Shown here piece after piece: positions 6,792 through 14,003 of a stretch of DNA of 32,911 bases (its first letter is position 1; each line of letters starts with the position of its first letter). The DNA is taken from the NCBI GenBank assembly GCA_964428485.1, contig CAYRYP010000006.1, positions 1 through 32,911 of the forward strand. The letters run 5' to 3'. The notes under the pieces were generated by a model. The model was not told where the DNA came from. It was given only the letters and a program-made list of their open reading frames with translations, and did no database searches. The stretch is from CAZPAN01 sp964428485. GTDB taxonomy: Bacteria; Actinomycetota; Coriobacteriia; Coriobacteriales; CADBOM01. Both the position numbers and the translations under genes were made by a program.

Positions 6792-8027
6792 GTGGAGATC
6801 ACAGAAGAGCAGATGCCCCTCATCCGCGAGCTTCTAGGCTCGATCAAGGACAGAAGCGAGTTCTACCGGAACAAATTCGACGGCATCGACGTCTCTAAGG
6901 TCGCCACCGTCGAAGACTTTAGGCAGCTGCCCTTCACCACTAAAGCCGATCTCCGCAACGCCTATCCACTCGGTCTCCAGGCTGTCCCGGACGAGAAGAT
7001 CATCAGGATCCACTCCTCATCGGGCACCACCGGCACCCCGGTGATCATCCCCTACACCAAAAAGGACATCGAGGACTGGGCCTTCATGTTCAAACGCTGC
7101 TACGAGATGGCTGGCGTAACCGCTACCGACAGGATCCACATCACACCCGGGTACGGTCTTTGGACTGCAGGACTGGGGTTCGAGGCTGGCGCGGAGGCGC
7201 TCGGCGCGATGGCGATCCCTATGGGGCCCGGCAACACCGACAAGCAGCTGCGGATGATGATCGACATGCAGTCGACGGTGCTCTGCGCCACATCCAGCTA
7301 TGCGCTGCTTCTGGCCGAGGAGATCGCCAAGAGGGGTATCGGCGACCAGATAAAGCTCAAACGCGCGCTCATCGGCTCCGAGAGATGGGGGTCGAAGATG
7401 AGGACCAGGATCGCGAACGAGCTTGGGGTCAGGCTCTACGACATATACGGACTCACCGAGATCTACGGTCCGGGAATCGGTATTAGCTGCGACGAAGGCA
7501 AGGGCATGCACTACTGGGATGACTTCATCTACATAGAGGTGATCGATCCCAAGACCGGCGAGCAGGTGCCAGACGGCGAGGTGGGCGAACTGGTGATCAC
7601 GACGCTTCACAAGGAGGGCGCGCCGCTGATCAGATACAGAACGCACGATCTGTCGCGCATAATCCCCGAGCAGTGCGCCTGTGGTTGCCACTACCCCAGG
7701 ATCGACACCCTTATCGGGCGCACCGATGACATGTTCAAGGTTAAGGGCGTCAACATCTTCCCCGCCCAGCTCGAGGAGGTGCTGGCCCTTATCGCTGATG
7801 CCAGCAGTGAGTACCAGGTGATGATCGACCACCTGGACGGGCGCGACATCCTGACGCTCTTCTTCGAGACCGAACTCGACCCGCACGACTTCCCCACCGT
7901 GGAGGAGCAGGTGGAGACCGTGTTCAAGAACCGCATCGGTATAAAGATCAACGCGAAGGCCGTGATGACTGGGGAGCTCCCGAGGTCGGAGAAGAAGTCC
8001 ACCAGGATCTACGACAACAGGTACTAG
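6792..8027 (+). CDS. paaK: Phenylacetate-CoA ligase family protein
   Basis: 411 residues of the ANL adenylating superfamily, PaaK type: aryl acid + ATP + CoA gives aryl-CoA + AMP + PPi. Motifs in order: P-loop SSSGTTGTP (75-83), YGLTE (219-223), GELVITTL (265-272), CACGCH (295-300) and the hinge/A8 region GRTDDMFKVKGVNIFP (309-324), then the small C-terminal domain with GELPRSEKKS. The start is GTG at 6792; the nearest SD-like AGGAAAGG is about 14 bases upstream and no other in-frame start is closer. Divergent from iorAB, it probably makes aryl-acetyl-CoA from free phenylacetate or indoleacetate, or works against Ior in the same pool. The exact acid cannot be read from sequence. Confidence 0.9.
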   Translation: MEITEEQMPLIRELLGSIKDRSEFYRNKFDGIDVSKVATVEDFRQLPFTTKADLRNAYPLGLQAVPDEKIIRIHSSSGTTGTPVIIPYTKKDIEDWAFMFKRCYEMAGVTATDRIHITPGYGLWTAGLGFEAGAEALGAMAIPMGPGNTDKQLRMMIDMQSTVLCATSSYALLLAEEIAKRGIGDQIKLKRALIGSERWGSKMRTRIANELGVRLYDIYGLTEIYGPGIGISCDEGKGMHYWDDFIYIEVIDPKTGEQVPDGEVGELVITTLHKEGAPLIRYRTHDLSRIIPEQCACGCHYPRIDTLIGRTDDMFKVKGVNIFPAQLEEVLALIADASSEYQVMIDHLDGRDILTLFFETELDPHDFPTVEEQVETVFKNRIGIKINAKAVMTGELPRSEKKSTRIYDNRY

Positions 8028-8096
8028 CCCGAACAGCCACCGGACTCGACGGCTTCGGCTCGCAAGTGCCGAGCACAGAACGGCAGGACCCGGACG

Positions 8097-9365
8097 CTAC
8101 AGAGCTATGTCCGTCCCGTCCTCCGGGAGCATGTATCGGCAGTCGATGATCGTCTTGTCCTTGGCGTAGTAGCGAATCACCTTGAACTGCCTCCATGGAG
8201 TGGCGATGATCAGGACGTCACAGATGTCGCAGATCTCGCGCATGCTGAAACAGTACTTGATGTTCTGCCTGTAGACGACCGCGTACTCGTCGTTGGATAT
8301 GGGGTCGTATGCGTAGATGTTGGTGAAGCCGCGAGCCAGAAGGCCGTCTATGATCTTGGCCGAGGCGGAGTTGCGGACATCACCGGAACCCTCCTTGAAG
8401 GTAAGCCCCAATATGCCGAGCTTCTGGTCGGTGGTAGCCTGAGCGGCTATCTCGTCGCAGATCCTCGGTGTTATCAGCTCGTTGACGCGCAGCACGCACT
8501 CCAGAAGATCGGTGCGGGCACCGTGGCGACGGGCGATGGTTACGAAGTCAGAGGTGTCCTTGGGAAGCCTCACCCCACCAAAGCCGCATCCCGGGTAGAC
8601 GTAGCCCCTCATCGTGTTGTCCGACCACCTGCGGTCCATCTGGAGGATATGAAACGCCCCCTGAATGTCGATTCCACCGATGGCCTTGGCGGCCTGCGCC
8701 ATCTCGTTGGAGTAGCTGATCATCGTCGCTAGAAGCGTGGAGGACATGTAGCTCACAAACTCAGCTGTCTTCAGCGACACTGGCATGATCGGTGCATCGA
8801 AGGGCTCGTAGTAGCCACGCAGTATCTCGGTGTCCCGGTCGTTCTGCACGCCAAGCACGACCCTGCTGGGATTGGTGAAGTCGTCCCAGCACTTGCCCTC
8901 CCTAGTGAACTCCGGCAGGAAGGCTATGCCCATATCAACCCCCGGCTCGATTCCGCGCTCGCGCAGAAACGGGATGATAACCCCGTCCATGGTTCCCGGA
9001 GGGAGCGTGGTCTTGATGGCAAGCACGAGGTAGTCTTCGAACCCAGCATCGATTATCCCGTCTATCGCGTTTAGGATCCTGGAGTAGTCCAGACTCCCGT
9101 CGATCATCCTGGGGCTACCAGTGCACACGAGAACCAAGTCGACACCATCGGGTATGTAGTCGATGTCTCCAACGACGCTAAAGCTGGTGTTGAGGTTGCG
9201 TGCCAGCGCATCGTCCAACCCGGGTTCGTAGTAGGGGATCTTCCCCCTGCGAATGAGGTCCGCGCGGAACTCGTCTATCTCGATCCCGAAGACCCGAGCG
9301 CCCTTCTCCGCGAAACCGACGGCTGCGGTGAGGCCTACGAAACCAAGTCCGATAACGGCAATCAT
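8097..9365 (-). CDS. UDP-glucose/GDP-mannose dehydrogenase-family protein lacking catalytic residues
   Basis: 422 residues from ATG at 9365, with AGAGG eight bases upstream; the reading frame runs further upstream but without coding character. The N-terminal Rossmann site MIAVIGLGFVGL, the PEFTREG segment (151-157) and the C-terminal UDP-binding domain (GLTFKEGSGDVRNS) show full family length and fold. However, the nucleophile motif GFGGxCxPKD reads GFGGVRLPKD, so the Cys is Arg266. In the central helix the usual AExxKxxxN reads AEFVSYMSS, so the Lys is Ser205 and the Asn is Ser209. A Cys is present six residues earlier (Cys260). The normal two-step oxidation to a uronate should be impossible, leaving a different reaction or a binding role. 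No polysaccharide genes are adjacent. It diverges from a Zn-type ArsR gene. Confidence 0.88.
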   Translation of the reverse strand: MIAVIGLGFVGLTAAVGFAEKGARVFGIEIDEFRADLIRRGKIPYYEPGLDDALARNLNTSFSVVGDIDYIPDGVDLVLVCTGSPRMIDGSLDYSRILNAIDGIIDAGFEDYLVLAIKTTLPPGTMDGVIIPFLRERGIEPGVDMGIAFLPEFTREGKCWDDFTNPSRVVLGVQNDRDTEILRGYYEPFDAPIMPVSLKTAEFVSYMSSTLLATMISYSNEMAQAAKAIGGIDIQGAFHILQMDRRWSDNTMRGYVYPGCGFGGVRLPKDTSDFVTIARRHGARTDLLECVLRVNELITPRICDEIAAQATTDQKLGILGLTFKEGSGDVRNSASAKIIDGLLARGFTNIYAYDPISNDEYAVVYRQNIKYCFSMREICDICDVLIIATPWRQFKVIRYYAKDKTIIDCRYMLPEDGTDIAL

Positions 9366-9486
9366 GAGCGGTACCTCTGCAAGTTCGTGGATGAACCATG
9401 ATCTGTAAGGCGAAGCGAGATCTTCCCAACAACCCCCGCCACAACGGCGATCGGGGCATCTGGGTTTTGGGTTCGCTGGAATCGAG

Positions 9487-9492
9487 TATAGA
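9487..9492 (+). promoter_or_regulatory. -10 element of the ArsR-family gene
   Basis: TATAGA(AT) at 9487, with only a weak T-rich -35 sixteen bases before it. The implied transcript start near 9499 lies downstream of a possible ATG at 9493, which rules that ATG out and supports the start at 9562. Confidence 0.45.
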
Positions 9493-9561
9493 ATGCATGT
9501 GAGCGTAGGCGCCCTGTGCGTCGGACGAAGGGCCAATGCAAGCGGAGCAGGGGGCAGGTGT

Positions 9562-9924
9562 ATGGAGGGGACCTCAACACAGGTGACCAAAAGTAGTGGC
9601 TGGGAGAGCGCTGGCAGCATCGAGGCCGCCAGACAGATGCTCGAAAACGAGGAGGCCCTCTACGATCTTTCCGACCTATTCAGGGTCTTCGCGGACACCA
9701 CCAGGATAAAGATCCTGTACGCGCTGACCGCGGGAGAGCTGAGCGTCTCGGAGCTATCTGAAGCCGTGGACATGTCGCAGTCCGCCGTCTCCCACCACCT
9801 GCGCACGCTGAAGCAGGCACGCCTGGTCAAATTCACAAGAAGTGGCAGATCGATGCGCTACTCGCTGTGCGACGAGCACGTGACCAACATCCTAGATATG
9901 GGGATGAACCACATCTGCGAATAA
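9562..9924 (+). CDS. ArsR/SmtB-family repressor with alpha-5 zinc site
   Basis: 120 residues, winged helix-turn-helix. The core runs from ALYDLSDLFRVFADTTRIKIL through recognition helix SQSAVSHHLRTLKQARLV (about 72-89) to the wing FTRSGRSMRYSL. The last helix carries Asp104-x-His106-(x10)-His117-x-x-Glu120, exactly the alpha-5 pattern known from SmtB and CzrA for Zn(II) sensing, while the alpha-3N cysteines of ArsR/CadC are absent (ELSVSEL). It is therefore predicted to be a zinc- or cobalt-responsive repressor. ATG at 9562 follows AGGGGG and suits the -10 at 9487. It diverges from the dehydrogenase-like gene; no metal pump is next to it, so its target may be that gene or lie elsewhere. Confidence 0.88.
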   Translation: MEGTSTQVTKSSGWESAGSIEAARQMLENEEALYDLSDLFRVFADTTRIKILYALTAGELSVSELSEAVDMSQSAVSHHLRTLKQARLVKFTRSGRSMRYSLCDEHVTNILDMGMNHICE

Positions 9925-9958
9925 GGGGAGCGCCTAGGCACCCCCCCTCCTCTTTTTT
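9923..9958 (+). terminator. Intrinsic terminator of the ArsR-family gene, probably bidirectional
   Basis: AGGGG...GCC-TA-GGC...CCCCT forms the stem, followed by CCTCTTTTTTC on the plus strand. On the minus strand the same stem is followed by TTATT and could end pheT transcription, whose stop is at 10007. Confidence 0.75.
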
Positions 9959-10006
9959 CATCTTGTATGCCTCGCGCCCAAAAGCGGCGTGGGCTTCGAT
10001 CGGGGA

Positions 10007-12511
10007 CTAGTCCCTGATATGGCCCCCAGTTGCCCTGCAGACCTTCTGCACCATCTTCTCATGGCGCTTCTCGACCTCTTCGGAGGTGAGCGTCTTGGAA
10101 GGATCTCGGTAGACGATGGAGAATGCCATCGACTTGACCCCCGGCCCGAGCTTCTCCTCGTCGCGGTAGACATCGAAAAGTCTTACAGACTCGAGCATCG
10201 ATCCTGCGGCAGAGGTAATGGCATTGGTTATGTCCTGGCATGTTACCGACTCGTCAACGACTATGGCCATGTCCATGTCCACGGACGGGAACTGCGGGAT
10301 ATCCACGTAAGGACGCGCGGGTTGAGCGAGCACGATCAATGCGTCGGCGTCGAGCTCGAAGGCCACCACAGGTGCGTTGGCTTCGAAGGCGCTACAGACC
10401 TCCGGGTGCATGAGCCCCGCCCACCCGATGCGACGCTTGCCCGACATAACCTCGGCCGAGGCACCGGGCTGAAGCCACGGGGCATCATCGGGATTGAGCG
10501 CCCTGAAACGCATCTTCGGGATGGCCAGCTCGCGGAAGATATCCTCTATGATCCCCTTGGCATCGAAGAAGTCGATCGGACGGTTGTCCTGGTTCCAACC
10601 ATCGTCGGCCCAGGAGCCGGCGAGCACGCAGGCGAGCCTTGTGGGCTCCTCTGGCTGCGGACGCCCCTCCACGCCCTCGAACACCGATCCCATCTCGTAT
10701 AGGTGGATGTTTGCTACCCCCCTGCTCTGGTTATAGGCCACCGAGCGCATGAGTCCGGGGATCAGGGTGTGGCGAAGCACGCTCATCTCGGAGCTTATGG
10801 GGTTGATGATCTCCACATCGATGCCGCGCGCGACACCCGCCATCCTCGAGCGCTCCTTGTCGTCGTCGGGAACGAACGAGTACGTAAGTGTCTCATTGAC
10901 GCCACAGGCACGCATGATCGCACCGATCTGGTTGCTCCTGGCCTGCTCGGGTGTGTAGCCACCGGCGGTGGAACCAGAAGGAAGGGTATCTTCCACCCTC
11001 TCGGTTCCCCAAAGGCGCAGAACCTCCTCGTAGAGGTCGACCTCTCGGGTGAGGTCTGGGCGGAAGGTCGGAGCGATCACAGAGAACACGTCGGTATCAC
11101 CGGTGGTTTCAACCACACACCCAAGGCGAGTGAGGATCCTCGTGATGTCGTCGTTTTCGATGGGCGCACCGATGAACTCGCGCAACCTCTGCGCGCGAAG
11201 CTCGAGGTGCGGCTTTACTGCGGGGATCGGATACTCATCGATAATCCCCGGGCAGACGTTTCCACCGGATACCTCTGCCATGAGAGAGGCGGCATAACCG
11301 CTGAACAGGTCGCAGGTAGCCGCGTCGACACCGCGCTCGTAGCGCGCCGACGACTCGCTGAAGAGCTGGAGGTTGCGGCTGGTGCGGGAGGTGCATCCCC
11401 CATTGAACGTTGCGGATTCGAGCAGGACGGTGGTGGTCTTCTCGGTAACCTCGCTGTAGAGACCGCCCATCACACCCGCGAGCGCCACCGGCGTGCCAGA
11501 GGCGGGGTCTGCGCCCGGGAAAGTGCATGGCGTGTTTCCGTCAGCTATGACCGTCATGTCGTCGGTGAGTATGCGATCCATCCCGTCGAGCGTGGTGAAG
11601 GGCTCTCCTTCGTGCGCCTTCCTGACCACCACGTGAACCATGCCGTCGGCATCCTTCGCGAAGCAGTCCATGTCGAAGGCATGCAACGGCTGACCGAGCT
11701 CGAAGAGCGCATAGTTGGTGACATCGACCACGTTATTGATGGGACGGGCGCCGCTTGCTGCAATTCGCTCTGCTATCCAAGCGGGAGACTGGCCGACCTT
11801 GACGTTCTCGATGACCCTTGCAGTGTAGCGGGGGCACCTCTGCGGATCGTCGATCGTGACCCTGACCTTTCCGGAGATGTCCTCCCCAGACTCCACCAGT
11901 ACCGGAGGTTCGAACGTCATATCGACGTCGTAGATCGCACCCATCTCGCGGGCCATGCCGAGCATCGACATGCAGTCGGGTCTGTTGGGGGTGATCTCAA
12001 GGTCGAGGATCGTGTCGCCCACTCCGAGGTAATCGGCGGCGGCCATGCCAACCGGGGCGTCGGCGGGAAGAATCATGATCCCCTCGTGGTCTGCCGATAA
12101 CCCTAACTCTCGCCCGGAGCAGTTCATTCCGAACGACTCGACCCCGCGGAGCTTCGACTTCTTTATCTTGAAGTCCCCCGGCAAGACGGCTCCGATCATG
12201 GCCACAACGACCTTGTCGCCGGCCTCAAAGTTCTGCGCTCCGCAGACGATCTGAAGCGGAGTGGGATTGCCGTCGGAGTCCAGGTTGCGCTCCCCTACGT
12301 CGACGGTGGTGACCCACATATGATCGGAGTCGGGATGACGTTCCTTGGTGAGTATCCGTCCGACCACCACGTGATTGAGCGCCGCTCCTGTCTGTTCGAC
12401 GCCCTCGACTCCTGTGCCGGTCATGTCGAGCCTGTCACATAACGCCTTGACGTTGCCGGCCTCCTCGGGGAGTTCGACCATCGTCTTGAGCCATTTCATG
12501 GAAACGAGCAT
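10007..12511 (-). CDS. pheT: Phenylalanyl-tRNA synthetase, beta subunit
   Basis: 834 residues, normal for bacterial PheT. It forms the alpha2-beta2 enzyme charging tRNA-Phe. Visible domains: N-terminal MKWLKTMVELP, the EMAP-II-like tRNA-binding domain (VVGRILTKERHPDSDHMWVTTVDVG, about 48-75), the B3/4 editing region (DMTVIADG, AGVMGG), the B5 domain (about 420-490), the catalytic-like core, and the C-terminal anticodon-binding FDX-ACB domain (FPSVDMDMAIVVDE to the end). ATG at 12511 follows GGGAGG by 11 bases; a second ATG four codons in is possible. It starts 24 bases after the pheS stop, so the two are one operon. Confidence 0.97.
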   Translation of the reverse strand: MLVSMKWLKTMVELPEEAGNVKALCDRLDMTGTGVEGVEQTGAALNHVVVGRILTKERHPDSDHMWVTTVDVGERNLDSDGNPTPLQIVCGAQNFEAGDKVVVAMIGAVLPGDFKIKKSKLRGVESFGMNCSGRELGLSADHEGIMILPADAPVGMAAADYLGVGDTILDLEITPNRPDCMSMLGMAREMGAIYDVDMTFEPPVLVESGEDISGKVRVTIDDPQRCPRYTARVIENVKVGQSPAWIAERIAASGARPINNVVDVTNYALFELGQPLHAFDMDCFAKDADGMVHVVVRKAHEGEPFTTLDGMDRILTDDMTVIADGNTPCTFPGADPASGTPVALAGVMGGLYSEVTEKTTTVLLESATFNGGCTSRTSRNLQLFSESSARYERGVDAATCDLFSGYAASLMAEVSGGNVCPGIIDEYPIPAVKPHLELRAQRLREFIGAPIENDDITRILTRLGCVVETTGDTDVFSVIAPTFRPDLTREVDLYEEVLRLWGTERVEDTLPSGSTAGGYTPEQARSNQIGAIMRACGVNETLTYSFVPDDDKERSRMAGVARGIDVEIINPISSEMSVLRHTLIPGLMRSVAYNQSRGVANIHLYEMGSVFEGVEGRPQPEEPTRLACVLAGSWADDGWNQDNRPIDFFDAKGIIEDIFRELAIPKMRFRALNPDDAPWLQPGASAEVMSGKRRIGWAGLMHPEVCSAFEANAPVVAFELDADALIVLAQPARPYVDIPQFPSVDMDMAIVVDESVTCQDITNAITSAAGSMLESVRLFDVYRDEEKLGPGVKSMAFSIVYRDPSKTLTSEEVEKRHEKMVQKVCRATGGHIRD

Positions 12512-12535
12512 GTTAAAAGCATCCTCCCTTGAGGT

Positions 12536-13597
12536 TTAGAACTGCCTGAGAAACCTCATGTCGCCCTCGACGAGCATCCTGAGGTCAGCCACGTTGTACT
12601 TGAGGCACGCTATCCTCTCGGCCCCCATGCCAAACGCGAAGCCCGTGTACTCATCGGGGTCGATATCCACGAATCCAAAGACGTTGGGGTCGACCATACC
12701 ACAGCCGAGCACCTCTACCCATCCGGTTCCCTTGCAAAACCTGCACCCCTCCCCGTGGCAGATCATGCAACTGACATCCACCTCGGCCGAAGGCTCGGTG
12801 AACGGGAAGAAGTGTGGGCGGAAGCGGGTCTCGCGATCGGGCCCGAACATCGCCTTGCAGAAGTAGTCGAGGGTGCCCTTGAGGTCACCGAAGGTGATCC
12901 CCTTGTCGACTACGAGCCCCTCAACCTGGGTGAACTGCGGAAGATGGGAGGGGTCGGGCACGTCCTTCCTGTAGACCTTGCCCGGCGCGATCACGTAGAT
13001 CGGGGGACGGCGCTGCTCCATCGCGTGGATCTGCACACCTGAGGTCTGGGTGCGAAGGAGCACATCCGACTCTCCCCTGACGTTGGTCTTGGCCCCGGAG
13101 GCGTCCCTGATATAGAAGGAGTCCGCCAGACCGCGCGAGGGGTGGTCGGGCGGAGTGTTGAGCGCCTCGAAGTTGTAGTAGGTGGTCTCGACCTCTGGAC
13201 CCGACATGATCGAGTACCCAAGTCCGATAAAGATGTCTGAGATCTGGGAGACGACATTGGCTATCAGGTGCCTGGTACCTATTGGGCGCGCCCTTCCGGG
13301 CATGGTAACGTCGATCGCCTCGCCGGCCATGCGCTGCTCGAGCTCGGCGGCCGAAAGCTCGTCGAACCTAGCTGCCAGCGCCTCCTCGATGCCCTTCCGG
13401 GCGATGTTGGCCGACTTGCCGACCTCTGCCTTCTGCTCCTTAGGTATCTCCGACATCGAGCGCAGGATCGCGGTGAGCGACCCCTTCTTACCAAGAATCC
13501 CAACTCTAACGGAATCGAGCTCAGCAGTGGTGGCAGCGGCGGATATGGCCGCAAGCCCCTCGCTGTAGATATCCTCGATTGTCTCAACCACTGACAT
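12536..13597 (-). CDS. pheS: Phenylalanyl-tRNA synthetase, alpha subunit
   Basis: 353 residues from ATG at 13597, with GGGAGG ten bases upstream; a longer in-frame start has no such site. The N-terminal coiled-coil (about 1-90) binds tRNA. The class II catalytic core shows RHLIANVVSQISDIFIGLGY, QTSGVQIHAM (motif 2 region), FTQVEGLVVDKG, and motif 3 GMGAERIACLKYNVADLR near the C terminus. An insert with four Cys (CMICHGEGCRFCKGTGW) followed by GCGMVDP is typical of many bacterial PheS proteins. First gene of pheS-pheT. Confidence 0.97.
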   Translation of the reverse strand: MSVVETIEDIYSEGLAAISAAATTAELDSVRVGILGKKGSLTAILRSMSEIPKEQKAEVGKSANIARKGIEEALAARFDELSAAELEQRMAGEAIDVTMPGRARPIGTRHLIANVVSQISDIFIGLGYSIMSGPEVETTYYNFEALNTPPDHPSRGLADSFYIRDASGAKTNVRGESDVLLRTQTSGVQIHAMEQRRPPIYVIAPGKVYRKDVPDPSHLPQFTQVEGLVVDKGITFGDLKGTLDYFCKAMFGPDRETRFRPHFFPFTEPSAEVDVSCMICHGEGCRFCKGTGWVEVLGCGMVDPNVFGFVDIDPDEYTGFAFGMGAERIACLKYNVADLRMLVEGDMRFLRQF

Positions 13598-14003
13598 TTT
13601 CCAAATGCCTCCCATAAGAGAACCGACTGAAACGGTGCCCACGCACCGCCCGGGCGCGCGACGAGAAACCTCCCCGCCAGAAGCGCACTCGACGCTCCAT
13701 TATCGCAGATATGCCCGTGCCGGAAGAGCGATTCTTGGAATAGAATCGTCAGATAGCAAGATGGCTCCGGACTTGCGCGTGGCCGCATTAATTCCTGTGC
13801 TCATTCAAAAATCGTCGGTTAATTGCTAAGAACAATGCCCTTATCCCAAAGAATGGGTGCACCTTGCTTTTTAAGCTAAAGACCCCGGATACGGGCGTAT
13901 AATTTACTCAAGGTTCCAAAAAGACATCCCCTCGAAGCATCCTATCGGCAAATTGACAGAGGCCTAGGCAGTCGTCGAATGTGCCTCGGGACTCAGTTAG
14001 GCG
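13598..14003. promoter_or_regulatory. 406-bp divergent region between pheS and the Fic-like gene
   Basis: No gene is supported. Leftward, toward pheS, there is a weak promoter-like pair TCTTCC-17-GATAAT (-10 at 13699-13704) and a 6-bp hairpin CGGTGC/GCACCG (13633-13648) followed on the minus strand by TTTC, 36 bases before the pheS start, which might act as a weak attenuator. No T-box core sequence is present. An 18-base hairpin GATTCT/AGAATC lies at 13730-13747. Rightward, a perfect TATAAT at 13898-13903 is the best -10 for the Fic-like gene, without a recognisable -35. Confidence 0.4.
13898..13903 (+). promoter_or_regulatory. -10 element (TATAAT) for the Fic-like gene
   Basis: Consensus -10 hexamer about 100 bases before the first start codon of the Fic-like gene. 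The -35 position (GCTAAA at 17-base spacing) is poor, so an activator or a different spacing may be involved. Confidence 0.45.

Noticed and set aside
9493..9561. Longer N terminus for the ArsR-family protein from ATG at 9493
   Set aside because: This ATG lies inside the -10 element and before the predicted transcription start, and the extra residues do not resemble the family.
10703..12100. Long plus-strand open frame (465 residues) opposite pheT
   Set aside because: It lies entirely antisense to an unmistakable pheT, has no family resemblance, and is the usual shadow frame of GC-rich coding DNA. The same applies to the plus-strand frames opposite polA (for example 22182-23084).
13585..13701. 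Phe-rich leader peptide for pheS attenuation (ATG at about 13701, minus strand)
   Set aside because: A short frame with four Phe codons exists, but it has no ribosome site, is mostly Arg, and runs into pheS without the stop-terminator layout of pheL.
13598..13830. T-box riboswitch upstream of pheS
   Set aside because: The segment GGGCGGTGC loosely recalls the T-box core, but the conserved ACCGCG and specifier stem are absent. Only a small hairpin remains.
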